Counted from the first letter of the stretch, positions 15,719 through 25,138 are shown. The stretch is 64,000 bases of DNA from Elusimicrobia bacterium UBA6262 (GCA_002441095.1 DJVG01000043.1:7096-71095); one strand, 5' to 3'. The notes: generated by a model not told the origin, from the sequence alone. Numbers and translations are program-made.

Positions 15719-17191
15719 TTAAGCCCAGCGCAGACTGCGTTGTACTGCTTGCCGCCACTTGTCATAGTAATCGGCACTGATTTTTTCATCTAACTGCGGT
15801 TGAAATATACGGTCTTTAGTAATAATCTTCTTAAATTCCTCTTTGCTCCAGAATTTCGCTCTGAAGCCGCTAACTCCCGCGGCGCCGAGCGCGGTAGTTT
15901 CATTCATGGTGGTACGCTCAATAGCGATCCTGGCAATATCAGCCTGGAATTGCATTAGAAAGTTATTCGCTGCCGCACCGCCATCCACCCGCGCTACGGC
16001 CAGCTTCTGCTTCATCGTCACCTGCATTTCATCTACTACTTCTCTTACCTGATAAGCCATGGCTTCCAATGCCGCCCGGGCAATATTAGCCGTGGTTGTT
16101 TTCCTGGTCAAGCCGATGATCAGGCCGCGCGCTTGCGGATCCCAATAAGGAGCTCCTAATCCCTGCAGCGCCGGCACAAAATATACCCCCTCATTACTTT
16201 CGAGCGCATTAGCCATGGATTCACTATCACTGGCCTGATCAATGATCTGCAATCCATCCCGCAGCCATTGCAGGGCCGCCCCGCCAATAAAAATACTGCC
16301 TTCCAAGGCATAGTTTACCTCTCCGCCTATTTTCCAGGCCACGGTTGTCACCAGCCGTTCTGAACGGCAGAGTTCTTTTAAGGTATTGGCCATGGCAAAA
16401 ATCCCTGTGCCATAAGTGACTTTAGCCAGGTCTTTATCCCAACCGCACTGGGCCAGCAGGGCTGCCTGCTGGTCTCCTAAAATGCCGGTAATAGGGATTT
16501 CCCGTCCCACAAACTTCTTATCCAATAACCCGAAAATAGCATCAGAATCCCTTACCTCCGGCAATATTGCTGCTGGTATATCAAATATTTTCAATAATTC
16601 CTGGTCAAAATGCATCTGGTTAATATCAAAGAGCAGGGTGCGGGAAGCATTACTGGGATCAGTAGCATGCGCTTTGCCACCGGTCAAGTTCCATAAGAGC
16701 CAAGTATCAGGAGTGCCAAAAATAATTTCTCCGCGATCGATCTTCTCTTTAACTCCGGGGACCTGGTTTATCAGCCAGGAAATTTTGGTAGCGGAAAAAT
16801 AAGGGTCCAGGAATAAGCCGGTTTTTTGTTTAATTAGCTCCTGATGAACAGCCAGCTGCCGGCACATTTTTCCCGTGCGGCGGTCTTGCCAGACAATGGC
16901 ATTATGAACCGGTTGGCCAGAGTTCTTGTCCCAGAGGATCGAAGTTTCCCGCTGATTAGTAATACCGATACACTCAATATTTTCCGGCCCAACTATGGCT
17001 GCCACATCCTGAAAAGCTTGTAAAGAGGTCTTTAGGATTGCCTGGGGCTCGTGCTCTACCCAGCCAGCCTGCGGGAATATTTGCGGAAATTCATAGTAGG
17101 ATCTAGCCGCGACAGTACCATCCCGGTTAAAAGCCATTACCCGGTTACCGGTCGTACCCAGATCAAATGCTACAATTACTTTAGGCTTCAT
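15719..17191 (-). CDS. glpK: Glycerol kinase
   Basis: The 490-residue FGGY-family kinase phosphorylates glycerol to glycerol-3-phosphate. Markers are FDLGTTGNR at the N-terminus, ITNQRETSILWD, VWQDRRTG, the GLFLDPYFSATKISWL block, GILGDQQAALLAQ, YGTGIFAMAN and the C-terminal RVDGGAAANNFLMQFQADI. Three start codons lie in a row (GTG ATG ATG); I take the third because it gives the usual start and the best distance to AAAGG. There is no glpF, glpD or glpR beside it. The product could feed phospholipid synthesis or the glycerophosphotransferase of the EPS locus, but that is inference. Confidence 0.95.
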   Translation of the reverse strand: MKPKVIVAFDLGTTGNRVMAFNRDGTVAARSYYEFPQIFPQAGWVEHEPQAILKTSLQAFQDVAAIVGPENIECIGITNQRETSILWDKNSGQPVHNAIVWQDRRTGKMCRQLAVHQELIKQKTGLFLDPYFSATKISWLINQVPGVKEKIDRGEIIFGTPDTWLLWNLTGGKAHATDPSNASRTLLFDINQMHFDQELLKIFDIPAAILPEVRDSDAIFGLLDKKFVGREIPITGILGDQQAALLAQCGWDKDLAKVTYGTGIFAMANTLKELCRSERLVTTVAWKIGGEVNYALEGSIFIGGAALQWLRDGLQIIDQASDSESMANALESNEGVYFVPALQGLGAPYWDPQARGLIIGLTRKTTTANIARAALEAMAYQVREVVDEMQVTMKQKLAVARVDGGAAANNFLMQFQADIARIAIERTTMNETTALGAAGVSGFRAKFWSKEEFKKIITKDRIFQPQLDEKISADYYDKWRQAVQRSLRWA

Positions 17192-17207
17192 CATCACGCC
17201 TTTGGCT

Positions 17208-17280
17208 CAGTAAGAACGAAGAGCAGTCAGAACGAAAAGCAGTAGAAACGAGGAGCAGTCAGAACGAAAAGCAGTAAAAC
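17208..17280. repeat. 16-bp tandem array, forward arm
   Basis: Four units of 16 bases follow the pattern CAGTAAGAACGAAGAG / CAGTCAGAACGAAAAG in alternation, then a partial unit. The matching inverted arm is at 17369-17456. The array lies just upstream of glycerol kinase. Confidence 0.85.
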
Positions 17281-17368
17281 ATAATTACAGTCATTACGAG
17301 GAACAGTTGCCAGTAAGTAAAAAAACAGTAAGCGCTAATCTTTATTAGTTACTATCAAATGACTCTCG

Positions 17369-17456
17369 CTGCTTTTGTTTTTCGTTTTGACTGCCTTTCA
17401 TTCTTACTGCTCTTTGCTTTGACTGCTCTTCGTCTTTACTGCTTCTTGCTTTGACT
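17369..17456. repeat. 16-bp tandem array, inverted arm, partly coding
   Basis: Read on the minus strand there are five 16-base units of AGTCAAAGCAAGAAGC / AGTAAAGACGAAGAGC type, the inverse of the array at 17208-17280, with an 88-base spacer between the arms. About 17 C-terminal codons of the PilZ gene lie inside it, so the array is translated there. Confidence 0.85.
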
Positions 17457-17871
17457 TATTAACTCCGCCAGGGAAATTCTTGGCATATTTAGCGATCCAT
17501 TCCTGCGCTGCTTCCCGGCCATCAAGGATACGGCCCTCTCGTTCAGCTATTTCTTTCTTGTAGTGCTGGATATAACAAACCTGTTCCACCATCCTGGTCC
17601 GGAAGGATTCCCTGGCTTCGTCAAATTTGACTCCGATATCAAACAGGTCACCCTTTTTTTTACACCACACTACCCGGGCCTTGGTTTCAAAAGGAGGCTG
17701 GCTGACCGGGATCTTGATATCGAGCAATGTCCCTTTTTCCACATAGTGGTCAGCTTGCAAGGAAAGGCCGCCCGCGCTGATATTATTCAGCCTCTGCTCA
17801 CGCGGAGAAACCAGGGCCAAGTGATGTATCTCAATGGGAATATCTGCTGGATGTCTGATAAAATTTCTCAT
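17404..17871 (-). CDS. PilZ-domain protein with repeat-derived C-terminus
   Basis: The 155-residue protein has one PilZ domain (about residues 4-105): RHPADIPIEI with the RxxxR-like arginines, and NISAGGLSL for the (D/N)xSxxG motif. PilZ domains bind cyclic di-GMP and often control exopolysaccharide export or motility. The position next to the EPS locus and 31 kb from an HD-GYP gene fits a c-di-GMP circuit. The last 17 or so residues (KSKQEAVKTKSSQSKEQ) are encoded by a 16-bp intergenic repeat array, so the native end was probably near FPGGVN. There is no Shine-Dalgarno, and a -10-like box lies seven bases before the ATG. Confidence 0.85.
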   Translation of the reverse strand: MRNFIRHPADIPIEIHHLALVSPREQRLNNISAGGLSLQADHYVEKGTLLDIKIPVSQPPFETKARVVWCKKKGDLFDIGVKFDEARESFRTRMVEQVCYIQHYKKEIAEREGRILDGREAAQEWIAKYAKNFPGGVNKSKQEAVKTKSSQSKEQ

Positions 17872-17878
17872 ATATATA

Positions 17879-17907
17879 ATAGTAATCCCTGTTACTTATC
17901 TGGTCAA
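17879..17907 (-). promoter_or_regulatory. Putative sigma70 promoter of the PilZ gene, leaderless layout
   Basis: On the minus strand TTGACC (17907-17902) and TACTAT (17884-17879) are separated by 17 bases. The ATG at 17871 begins seven bases after the -10 box. No ribosome binding site is present at the usual distance. Confidence 0.45.
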
Positions 17908-17955
17908 GCGCAAAATATTTTTTTTACCATTTTTATTGCTATATTAATTTCCTAG

Positions 17956-18996
17956 CTATTGCACTTTCTTCCAACCGCTCCGCCGGCGTTTACCAACGAC
18001 GATCAAGACGGCGATCACGCCGAAAATGATACCTGCCTGCGAAAGAGTCAGTCCTGCTTCCCAAGCCGAGTCATTACTGACCATGATCGCACTGATCCCC
18101 AGGGAAAAAGTAATGAAATAGATGAACCTTACTGCTCCTGAAGGACTTAATCCCAGGTCCACGAGATAATGATGAAAATGATCTTTGCCGCCGTATTTCA
18201 GCCATTCTATGATGTTGGCTATTTTTTCCTCTTTGATCCTCATAATAGTGGTAAAGATCATATCAAAGATCGGCACCCCGAGGATCAGGATGGGAATGGA
18301 CAATTTAACTGCGTTATTAGCCGCCCAATCTCCGGCTAAGGCAAAACAAGCCAGCATAAATCCCAGGAAAGTACTACCGGCATCACCCAGGAATATTTTA
18401 GCTCGCTTATAATTATTATACGGCAGGAAACCGATGCAGGCAGCCATCAAGGTAATAACCATGAGTTCCAGGGCATATTGTTTGGTACTGTTAAGGACAC
18501 TCCAAAGGCAAAAAAGGTTGATTACCGCTGAACCTGTCGCCAAACCATTAAGCCCATCCAGGTAATTATAAGCATTGGTCACCCCGATTATCCAGAACAG
18601 GGTAAGTAATACTTCTATGGGATCTTTCCATAAACCTAAAGGCACAAAAGTGACCCGGACCCCGTAATAAATGACCAGGAGTGCGGCCAGTAATTGACAG
18701 AACATGCGGACCTGAGCACTTAAACCTTTAACATCATCAATAATGCCAACTATTAAAATAAAGCTGGCACTGACAAAGATCGGCAGATACTGGGTCAGGG
18801 ATTGAAACCGGATCAAGATCCCGGCCAAAACCCCGAGGTAGATAGCTAATCCGCCTAAGAGCGGGGTAGCATGGTCATGTATTTTCCTGCCGCCAGGCAG
18901 ATCCACTATGCCCAGGAGCAAAGCCAGCTTGCGCACTAGCGGAGTAATAACCGCTACCAGCAGGACAATGATACCAAATAATAAGGGGATCCGCAT
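17956..18996 (-). CDS. Polyprenyl-phosphate sugar-1-phosphate transferase (WecA/TagO family)
   Basis: The 346-residue membrane protein belongs to the MraY/WecA family, which starts glycan synthesis by moving a sugar-1-phosphate (usually GlcNAc-1-P) to undecaprenyl phosphate. About ten membrane helices are visible. Catalytic loops show GIIDDVKGL, NAYNYLDGLNGLATG, FLGDAGSTFLG and the KDHFHHYLVDLG block typical of WecA/TagO rather than MraY. An AGGTGGG ribosome binding site precedes the ATG. It lies at the downstream end of the EPS locus and is the likely initiating enzyme of the polysaccharide. Confidence 0.92.
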   Translation of the reverse strand: MRIPLLFGIIVLLVAVITPLVRKLALLLGIVDLPGGRKIHDHATPLLGGLAIYLGVLAGILIRFQSLTQYLPIFVSASFILIVGIIDDVKGLSAQVRMFCQLLAALLVIYYGVRVTFVPLGLWKDPIEVLLTLFWIIGVTNAYNYLDGLNGLATGSAVINLFCLWSVLNSTKQYALELMVITLMAACIGFLPYNNYKRAKIFLGDAGSTFLGFMLACFALAGDWAANNAVKLSIPILILGVPIFDMIFTTIMRIKEEKIANIIEWLKYGGKDHFHHYLVDLGLSPSGAVRFIYFITFSLGISAIMVSNDSAWEAGLTLSQAGIIFGVIAVLIVVGKRRRSGWKKVQ

Positions 18997-19075
18997 AGTT
19001 ACCCACCTATTCTCAATTTTAAGGTCCGCTGAAAAACACCGCGTCCCTTGTAATCAAGACTCACTGCAGTGAGTC

Positions 19076-19693
19076 TTATTTTATCTCCCGCAATACCCGC
19101 AGCGCCTTAAATCCTTCGGCATATCTGACCCGTCCCTGGAAACCGCGGAAATTAGCGCACGATTGGGCGATTTCAACTATATTAAGATTCTCTACCCGGG
19201 TTCTGTTGACCTGGGAAGTATGGGTTTTTAGTAGTTCCGCTTTTTGCTCCAGGACATCACCGATATCAATAAAAACATCCGGCTCAAAATCCTGCGTAGT
19301 CGGTACTTCAAAAAACAGCACTTCCTTGATATACCTGGTAGCAGATATGCCGGCCTGGGCTACAGCACGGTGATCCTGGTGCACATCATTGATATTGTTC
19401 AAAAACACAATATCAGGAGACACTTTCCTGACTACTCCTTCAATCTTCAGGATCAAGTGAAGATTATCTTCCAGTTGCGTGTCTTCGAACCCGCCCCAAA
19501 AAAGTTCTTTAACCCCGATAACTTTAGCAGCAGCTTCCTGCTCTTTTTGCCGCACTTCCGGACTGCCGCCGACTTCGCCCGTGGTCAATACCAATAAATA
19601 CACATTATGCCCGGCCCGGGCATATTTGATCAGGCTGCCGCCGCAGCCGATCTCAATGTCATCCGGGTGCGCACCGATCGCTAAAATATTCAT
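19076..19693 (-). CDS. PIG-L/LmbE family deacetylase
   Basis: The 205-residue zinc hydrolase has the N-terminal AIGAHPDDIEIGCGG motif and a second metal motif NDVHQDHRAVAQAG. The family removes N-acetyl groups from GlcNAc-type sugars, lipid-linked or bacillithiol/mycothiol precursors. Here the EPS neighbours point to deacetylation of a lipid-linked or nucleotide sugar. I start at the ATG at 19693 with GAGGGG six bases upstream; a GTG lies one codon earlier. Confidence 0.9.
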   Translation of the reverse strand: MNILAIGAHPDDIEIGCGGSLIKYARAGHNVYLLVLTTGEVGGSPEVRQKEQEAAAKVIGVKELFWGGFEDTQLEDNLHLILKIEGVVRKVSPDIVFLNNINDVHQDHRAVAQAGISATRYIKEVLFFEVPTTQDFEPDVFIDIGDVLEQKAELLKTHTSQVNRTRVENLNIVEIAQSCANFRGFQGRVRYAEGFKALRVLREIK

Positions 19694-19722
19694 CACTAGC
19701 CCCTCTTTCCAGAGTAGTTAAT

Positions 19723-20538
19723 TTAGCCTTCTAAGTCTTTGGCCACATCACGAATGATATCTTCCCCGATTATTGGCGTTTCTTTGCCAAATCCGGAAAA
19801 TAAGGCCAGGTCGCAGATATTATTTATCCGCCGGGGGATACCGCCTGATCTTTCAAATATTAATTTATATGACTCGTCTGTAAAGACCGGCTCATGCCGG
19901 TTGGCAATAGCTAAACGGTGCAAAATATATTTTTTTGTATCTTCTTCATTCAAGTTCTCCAAATGGCATTTAACCGCTATCCGTTGGGAAAACTGCTTAT
20001 TGCTGTCAATCAGTTCCTTTAGTTCCGGCTGACCCAGTATCAGCAGTGTCAACAGGAACTTATTTTCTGCCTGGAAATTCAGGATCAATCTTAATTCCTC
20101 CCATACCTGGCGGTCCTGGATCACATGGGCTTCATCGATCAGCACCACGGTTTTTTTGCCGTCCCGCATATTATTCTCCAGGATCTCTCCCAGCCTCTCC
20201 AGGATGACATTGACCAAGACATCTGATTTTTTCTGGGGCAGGTCCTTGCCGCCCAGGTTATAGACAATATACATTAAAAGTTCTTCGTAATTCAAATAGG
20301 GGTTGGAAATAAACGCGGTGCGGTAAACATCATTACTCAATTCCTGGAACAAGGTCCGGCCGATCAGCGTCTTGCCGCAGCCAAAAACACCGGAGAGCAA
20401 ACCGGCGCCCTTGCCTTCCCTGACCACATAAAGCAGGCGGGACAGGCTTTCTTCGTGCTGCGGCGAAAAATAAATGAACCGCGGATCAGGCGTATTTTCA
20501 AAAGGTTTTTCGGTTAATTTCCAGTATTCTTTATACAT
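19723..20538 (-). CDS. ExeA/GspA-type AAA ATPase of exopolysaccharide loci
   Basis: The 271-residue ATPase starts with the family hallmark YWKLTEKPFENTPDPRF and has Walker A SGVFGCGKT and Walker B VVLIDEAHVI, followed by the QPELKE sensor and an arginine-containing C-terminal lid (GGIPRRINNICDLAL). Proteins of this kind accompany exosortase/EPS gene clusters and type II secretion systems; the exact role is not known. The ATG at 20538 sits eight bases after AGGTGAG; the GTG twelve bases earlier overlaps that ribosome binding site. No exosortase gene is visible. Confidence 0.85.
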   Translation of the reverse strand: MYKEYWKLTEKPFENTPDPRFIYFSPQHEESLSRLLYVVREGKGAGLLSGVFGCGKTLIGRTLFQELSNDVYRTAFISNPYLNYEELLMYIVYNLGGKDLPQKKSDVLVNVILERLGEILENNMRDGKKTVVLIDEAHVIQDRQVWEELRLILNFQAENKFLLTLLILGQPELKELIDSNKQFSQRIAVKCHLENLNEEDTKKYILHRLAIANRHEPVFTDESYKLIFERSGGIPRRINNICDLALFSGFGKETPIIGEDIIRDVAKDLEG

Positions 20539-20634
20539 TGCAGTTCTCACCTTTCAAGAAAATCGCCTGCGGCGATGACTTTTATCTCCGAACATAAGCG
20601 ATTTTCGCAGTCCCAGCCGTTTTGCTTTGTATTT

Positions 20635-21336
20635 TTATACTTTCCTATGCAGTAGTATAGACTGGCTGCGTTCTCCTTCATTAAATAGCAAGTCAACAGC
20701 CGCCATATTAGGCATAAACTCGTCTTGCGTCGCAGCATAAACCTGCTGGTACCGGGGATGGGCAAATTGCTGATATTCCAGTCTGATACCAGCTTGGCTG
20801 AACTTTTCCTCTTCCAGGTAGTCTTTGCCGCCTGTACCTGACAGGTATGTATCAGCTTTCAGGGCCAGGCATAGTTCGATGATCCGTCCGGTGCTCAAGG
20901 ATGTTGTGCCGACGCTTGATTCCATTTTGACCGGAGTAGTAATTTTAAACTGCTCCAGCAGGTACCCGGTTATCTTTATGTTCAGGTCTACCAGTTTTTC
21001 CCAGCGAGTTGTATAAACTTCTTCTAAAAACTGGTAGTGTTCTTTAAAAAAAGGAGCCCGGTTATAACATTTCTCTAAACTGGCCAGGTGTTTCTTGGCC
21101 CAATCACTGCTGTTATCTACTTCCACACTCCTGATACACTGCCGGCCCAAACCGGTACTCTTGACCGGGACAGTCAGCCACATCCAGCCCTCTTTGGTGC
21201 GGACCCGGTTGCGGTTCTGGTACTCCCGTTCTTTATACTGCACCTGGTCCAGGTATACAAAACAGTCACTCTGCCGGATCTTATCGAAAAAACCGAGCCA
21301 GGGCAGATATTGGGGCTGATGCACAGAAAGGATCAT
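20635..21336 (-). CDS. WbqC family protein
   Basis: The 233-residue protein opens with the classic WbqC start ILSVHQPQYLPWLGFFDKI and contains YLDQVQYKEREYQNRNRV and YLSGTGGKDYL. WbqC-like proteins occur in O-antigen and EPS loci and are thought to act in amino-sugar or acyl modification; the reaction remains unproven. An 84-base gap without a recognisable feature separates it from the ATPase gene. Confidence 0.85.
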   Translation of the reverse strand: MILSVHQPQYLPWLGFFDKIRQSDCFVYLDQVQYKEREYQNRNRVRTKEGWMWLTVPVKSTGLGRQCIRSVEVDNSSDWAKKHLASLEKCYNRAPFFKEHYQFLEEVYTTRWEKLVDLNIKITGYLLEQFKITTPVKMESSVGTTSLSTGRIIELCLALKADTYLSGTGGKDYLEEEKFSQAGIRLEYQQFAHPRYQQVYAATQDEFMPNMAAVDLLFNEGERSQSILLHRKV

Positions 21337-21362
21337 GGGAGTTTATTCATAATGATCAATTT

Positions 21363-22829
21363 TTACTCGCTAAAATCAACAAATACCGGATTTGTGACCA
21401 AGACTGTTTTTTCATTACTGATCTCGAGGCGGTAATATATTTTTTTACCAGCCTCATGGATCTTATCGGTATAGTTTATCATAAAAGGGGTCTTTACTTC
21501 AAATGTTTTAATTTTCAAGCCATTCCTGACCAATTGTATTTTAACCGGGCCCGGAACTCCTCCACCGCTGATCTCCAGTTGGGGATAGCCCTGTACCCGC
21601 AGCTGCTCGCCGGCCACGCTTGCAACTTGAGTCTTGGTGTCTGTGATCTTGAACTGCTGGAGCCTTAACTTCCTGTCTCCCTCGATCACATACAGGCGCC
21701 CTTTTTTCAAGGCCTCCAGGATAGCGGCCTGACTGAGTTCAGACACCAGAGCTACTGTCTCCAGGCTCTGCAAACGGCTGTCCAAATTTCCTCCCTGGTC
21801 ATAGGCTACTGCAGCGATAGACCAGATCGGGGTGCTCCTTTGCCCGGCACAATATTCCTTTAAGATCGTATCCCATAGTCCGCCGATCTTTCCTATTTTA
21901 TTGAATCCATCATAAAAAATAGCAAACCCGGTATAGCGCTGCGTCCGTAATAAATTATCAGCATCATAACCAGTCTCAATACTGATATCACTCCGCTGGC
22001 TGATATTCGTCGCTTCCGGATGAGCCCAATATGTCAAAGCTCCGTGGCGCTCAGCGTAATCAATAAGAAATTGATATGGCTGCGTACCCTTATCCCCGTG
22101 ATACTGGTCGAAAGCCAGGCGGCGATAGGGATAATTATTAACTATTCCCAGTAAACTGAAAAATATTATTGTCAATCCCAGGGTGCGCCAGAATCCTGAA
22201 TAAGGCCCTAAAGCATGTCCCTGTTCATCAGAATAGTTATATTTTCTTTTTCGGATACAGATCACCCCCAGGATCAGCAGTAAAAACGGCCATAACAATT
22301 TCAGATCTGCTGTTTCCCAAGGCTGGCGCAAGCTTTTTTTGTTAACCACTGACGGCAAGTTCTCATAATCAGCGGCTTTATCCAAACCGATGACTAAGAT
22401 GTGCTTATGCCAGTTCTTAAGCTTAAAGTTTTGGGTATAGGGACTTCCTTCCCAATAGTAGAAAGGAGCTGACTCAGTCCCGGGGATAATTATTATATCA
22501 TTATATTGTTGCTGTAAGGCGGCTATTCTTTCCAGGTATTTTCCCGCGCCATAGGTGGCCAGGGAAGGCATACTTTGCCGGGTCTTGATCAAATTGCGTA
22601 AGGGCCATAAACCATATTCCCATTGTAAGTAATCGCGGTCAGTGATGACCACTGCCTGGAAACCATTATTACGGGCCAGACGGACGATCTCTTCCAATGG
22701 CAGATCACCGTCGCTGATAGTCGAACTGATATGTATCGCTACCGGAGCCTGCAGGTATTCAGCGGCGACACTGAAGACCCCCTGAAATAGAGCCAATAAA
22801 ACAAGTATAATTATGTTAATTATTTTCAT
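21363..22829 (-). CDS. Membrane-bound PHP-domain-like protein
   Basis: The 488-residue protein has a signal peptide or anchor (residues 1-23), then a PHP-like N-terminal half (VAIHISSTISDGDLPLEEIV, FQAVVITDRDY), two central hydrophobic helices at about 176-194 and 213-230, and a second half with DYAERHGALTYWAHPEA, which looks like the second metal-site motif of PHP phosphoesterases. A C-terminal beta-rich part follows from about residue 395. PHP enzymes hydrolyse phosphoesters with bound metals, so release of a lipid- or sugar-phosphate at the membrane is conceivable. The first motif has HIS rather than the usual HxH, so activity is uncertain. The start overlaps the upstream glycosyltransferase end by 14 bases. 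Confidence 0.65.
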   Translation of the reverse strand: MKIINIIILVLLALFQGVFSVAAEYLQAPVAIHISSTISDGDLPLEEIVRLARNNGFQAVVITDRDYLQWEYGLWPLRNLIKTRQSMPSLATYGAGKYLERIAALQQQYNDIIIIPGTESAPFYYWEGSPYTQNFKLKNWHKHILVIGLDKAADYENLPSVVNKKSLRQPWETADLKLLWPFLLLILGVICIRKRKYNYSDEQGHALGPYSGFWRTLGLTIIFFSLLGIVNNYPYRRLAFDQYHGDKGTQPYQFLIDYAERHGALTYWAHPEATNISQRSDISIETGYDADNLLRTQRYTGFAIFYDGFNKIGKIGGLWDTILKEYCAGQRSTPIWSIAAVAYDQGGNLDSRLQSLETVALVSELSQAAILEALKKGRLYVIEGDRKLRLQQFKITDTKTQVASVAGEQLRVQGYPQLEISGGGVPGPVKIQLVRNGLKIKTFEVKTPFMINYTDKIHEAGKKIYYRLEISNEKTVLVTNPVFVDFSE

Positions 22830-23982
22830 CAGGCACCAAATCCAGATATAAATTATTAATGCTGCGTACCATTTCTCTGGCGGTAAAGCGGGTAGTTACT
22901 TTTTCCTTAGCTGCCTGGCCCAGGTGTTCCCGTTTTTCACGATCTGTTAATAATTCGACCAGGGCCCTGGCCATACTGCCGGCATCCTGCGCCGGGACCA
23001 GCAGTCCTGTTTCCTGGTCCCTGACTATTTCCGGCACTCCCCCGACCCTGGTTGCCACTACCGGCACGCCATAGGCCGCGGCTTCAAGAATAATTCTGCC
23101 CACTGCTTCATTCAATGAGGGCAATACCAGGATATCCAGCACCCCCAGCAATTGTTCGACATGTTCCCGCCAACCGGCAAAAACAAAATTACCGGTTAAG
23201 TTCGCCGTGCGGCACTGCTCTTCCATTTTTTTCCTAAGCGAACCTTCACCGATGACGAGAAATATTACATCCGGACAGGCAGCCGCCACTATTTTAGCCG
23301 CTTCTACCATTAGCAAAGGCCCTTTTACCGGTTCTAACCTGCCCACCATTCCTACTACCCGGGCTGTAGCTGGCAGGCGCCACTCTTCTTTCAGCTTTTT
23401 GATCCCTTCCTGCGAGCTCTGGTACTTTTCTATTTCCAAGCCACTCTGGACCACAACTACCTTTTTAGCGGAGGTGACACGATAATTGATCAGGTCGCTT
23501 TTTTCCAATTCGGTTAAAGCGATAAATTTATCGGAAAACCGGTCAAAAAACCTTTCTATGGTGATCACTAATTTACTACCCCAAAATCCGAAATAACCAT
23601 AAAAGTTATGCCCGTGAGACCAATGAACGATCTTTTTAACTCCGGCCAGCCGTGCCGCTAACCGCCCCAGGATGCCGGCTTTGGCAGTATGAGTTTGTAC
23701 CAGGTCGAATTTTCCCGTGTGTAAAATATTATATATCTTAATCAAGGCTGCCAGGTCTTTTAAAGGATTGATCTCCCGCTGTAGTTGCGGGATATATCTT
23801 GTCCTGTTCTTGAATTGTTCCAGAAATTGCTGGTTCGTTTGCGAAATATGAGCTGACCGCCCGATGACCAGGGTGATATCAAATTTTTCCGGGTCCAGGC
23901 CCTGGCAGAGCAACCGCACTATATCCGGCGAGCCGCCCCAATCCATTCTTGTAATTATTTGGGCAATTCTTATTTTTTTCAC
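22816..23982 (-). CDS. Glycosyltransferase family 4 (EPS locus)
   Basis: The 388-residue GT-B enzyme begins KKIRIAQIITRMDWGGSPD and has the family 4 donor-site block VGMVGRLEPVKGP, FAGWREHVEQLLGVLDILVLPSLNEAVGRIILEAAAYGVPVVAT. It would add a sugar to the lipid-linked repeat unit using an NDP-sugar. I choose the GTG at 23982, one base after the upstream stop, with AGG eight bases before it; the longer GTG start at 24015 would overlap the radical SAM gene. Confidence 0.9.
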   Translation of the reverse strand: MKKIRIAQIITRMDWGGSPDIVRLLCQGLDPEKFDITLVIGRSAHISQTNQQFLEQFKNRTRYIPQLQREINPLKDLAALIKIYNILHTGKFDLVQTHTAKAGILGRLAARLAGVKKIVHWSHGHNFYGYFGFWGSKLVITIERFFDRFSDKFIALTELEKSDLINYRVTSAKKVVVVQSGLEIEKYQSSQEGIKKLKEEWRLPATARVVGMVGRLEPVKGPLLMVEAAKIVAAACPDVIFLVIGEGSLRKKMEEQCRTANLTGNFVFAGWREHVEQLLGVLDILVLPSLNEAVGRIILEAAAYGVPVVATRVGGVPEIVRDQETGLLVPAQDAGSMARALVELLTDREKREHLGQAAKEKVTTRFTAREMVRSINNLYLDLVPDENN

Positions 23983-23983
23983 A

Positions 23984-25138
23984 TTAATACCTGTACAATT
24001 CTGTGCAACGGGCACAGACCGGGAAGAGCCGGTGCTGTTTCAGCTGCCGCCGGAATTTTATCGCCTGTGGATCATTCCATAGTTCGGTAAACTTATTGTT
24101 TTTTATATTACCGTAAGTATAGCTAAAATTCAAGCAGGGTTTTACTTGCCCGTCGGGGAAAATATACGCAACCATCCAGGGACTCAGACAGCGGGCCGCC
24201 CCGCCGGAGGGCCGGTAGTTCTTGTTAGAGTAATAATCCAGTAATTCTTCCCGGGAGAAATTGGGATAAAAATCAACGCTGAACGGATAGGTACCGGCCT
24301 TGACCTGGGCGATCTTCCGGGAAAGCAGGCCTATATCCATACCCGGCTCAAAAATAAAACCTTCCCAGGCTAATGAATCGCAACCCAGTTCCTGATTAAT
24401 TTTTTCCTGTTCCTGGATAATTGACCGGTCCAGGAAGATCAAATTATGGAAAGTCAGGGAATTAGCCTTTACCTGCCGGGCTACTTCCGTCAACTGTTCC
24501 AAGTGCTGGTAGTTATCCCGGTTGATCGTGCATTGCAAATTGATCAAAGGAATTTTACGGTTTTTCTGTTCTTTGTAATAATTTATTTTCTGCAAACCAG
24601 CCATGATCTGGTTGAACAACCCAGGCAAACCGCGGATCCGGTCATGCTCTTCGCCTTTCCCGTCCAGGGAAAGATTTAATTCATCCAGGCCGCTGGCGAC
24701 TATTTCTTCGGCTGCCTTTTCCAATAGTGACCCGTTCGTGATCATCAGGCAATGCATACCTTTTTGTTTGATCCGGCTGATCAGGTCTGTTACCGACGGA
24801 TACAGCAGGGGTTCGCCGCCAAAAAGGGTAATATTGGGTCGGAAAACTGCCAGGTCGTCGATAACTGAGTTTAACTCAACGACGGATAATTCCTCCCGGA
24901 TATGCTGGGAGGTATCCTTTTTAGTTACTCCCCCCTCGCCCCATTGGCCGCACATTTTACAGCGCAGGTTGCAACGGTGCGTCAGGAATAAAGTAACTGC
25001 CTCGGGGTAGCTGCTTTTCCCCGCGCCAAAAACATACGAGCTAAAGCTGGCCAGTCTTTTTGAAAATACTTTTAAGGCATACCCCGGCTGCTTGAGGCTT
25101 TTATTTAAAAATCTCTGCCAATTTCTTAGTGCGTTCAC
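23984..25138 (-). CDS. Radical SAM/SPASM-type protein in the EPS locus
   Basis: The 384-residue protein has the CNLRCKMC motif (Cys56, Cys60, Cys63) for the S-adenosylmethionine-binding 4Fe-4S cluster, the GGEPLLYP strand, and a C-terminal Cys-containing part (AARCLSPW, PDGQVKPCLNF, PVCARCTELY) that resembles a SPASM or twitch domain. Relatives act in sugar or peptide modification. Placement between a DegT aminotransferase and a glycosyltransferase suggests modification of a sugar or lipid carrier. The substrate cannot be deduced. The ATG overlaps the DegT stop by four bases. Confidence 0.85.
   Translation of the reverse strand: MNALRNWQRFLNKSLKQPGYALKVFSKRLASFSSYVFGAGKSSYPEAVTLFLTHRCNLRCKMCGQWGEGGVTKKDTSQHIREELSVVELNSVIDDLAVFRPNITLFGGEPLLYPSVTDLISRIKQKGMHCLMITNGSLLEKAAEEIVASGLDELNLSLDGKGEEHDRIRGLPGLFNQIMAGLQKINYYKEQKNRKIPLINLQCTINRDNYQHLEQLTEVARQVKANSLTFHNLIFLDRSIIQEQEKINQELGCDSLAWEGFIFEPGMDIGLLSRKIAQVKAGTYPFSVDFYPNFSREELLDYYSNKNYRPSGGAARCLSPWMVAYIFPDGQVKPCLNFSYTYGNIKNNKFTELWNDPQAIKFRRQLKQHRLFPVCARCTELYRY

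Noticed and set aside
20547..20765. 72-codon minus-strand frame between WbqC and ATPase genes
   Set aside because: It overlaps the 3' end of wbqC by more than 100 bases in another frame and lacks a ribosome binding site and recognisable features.
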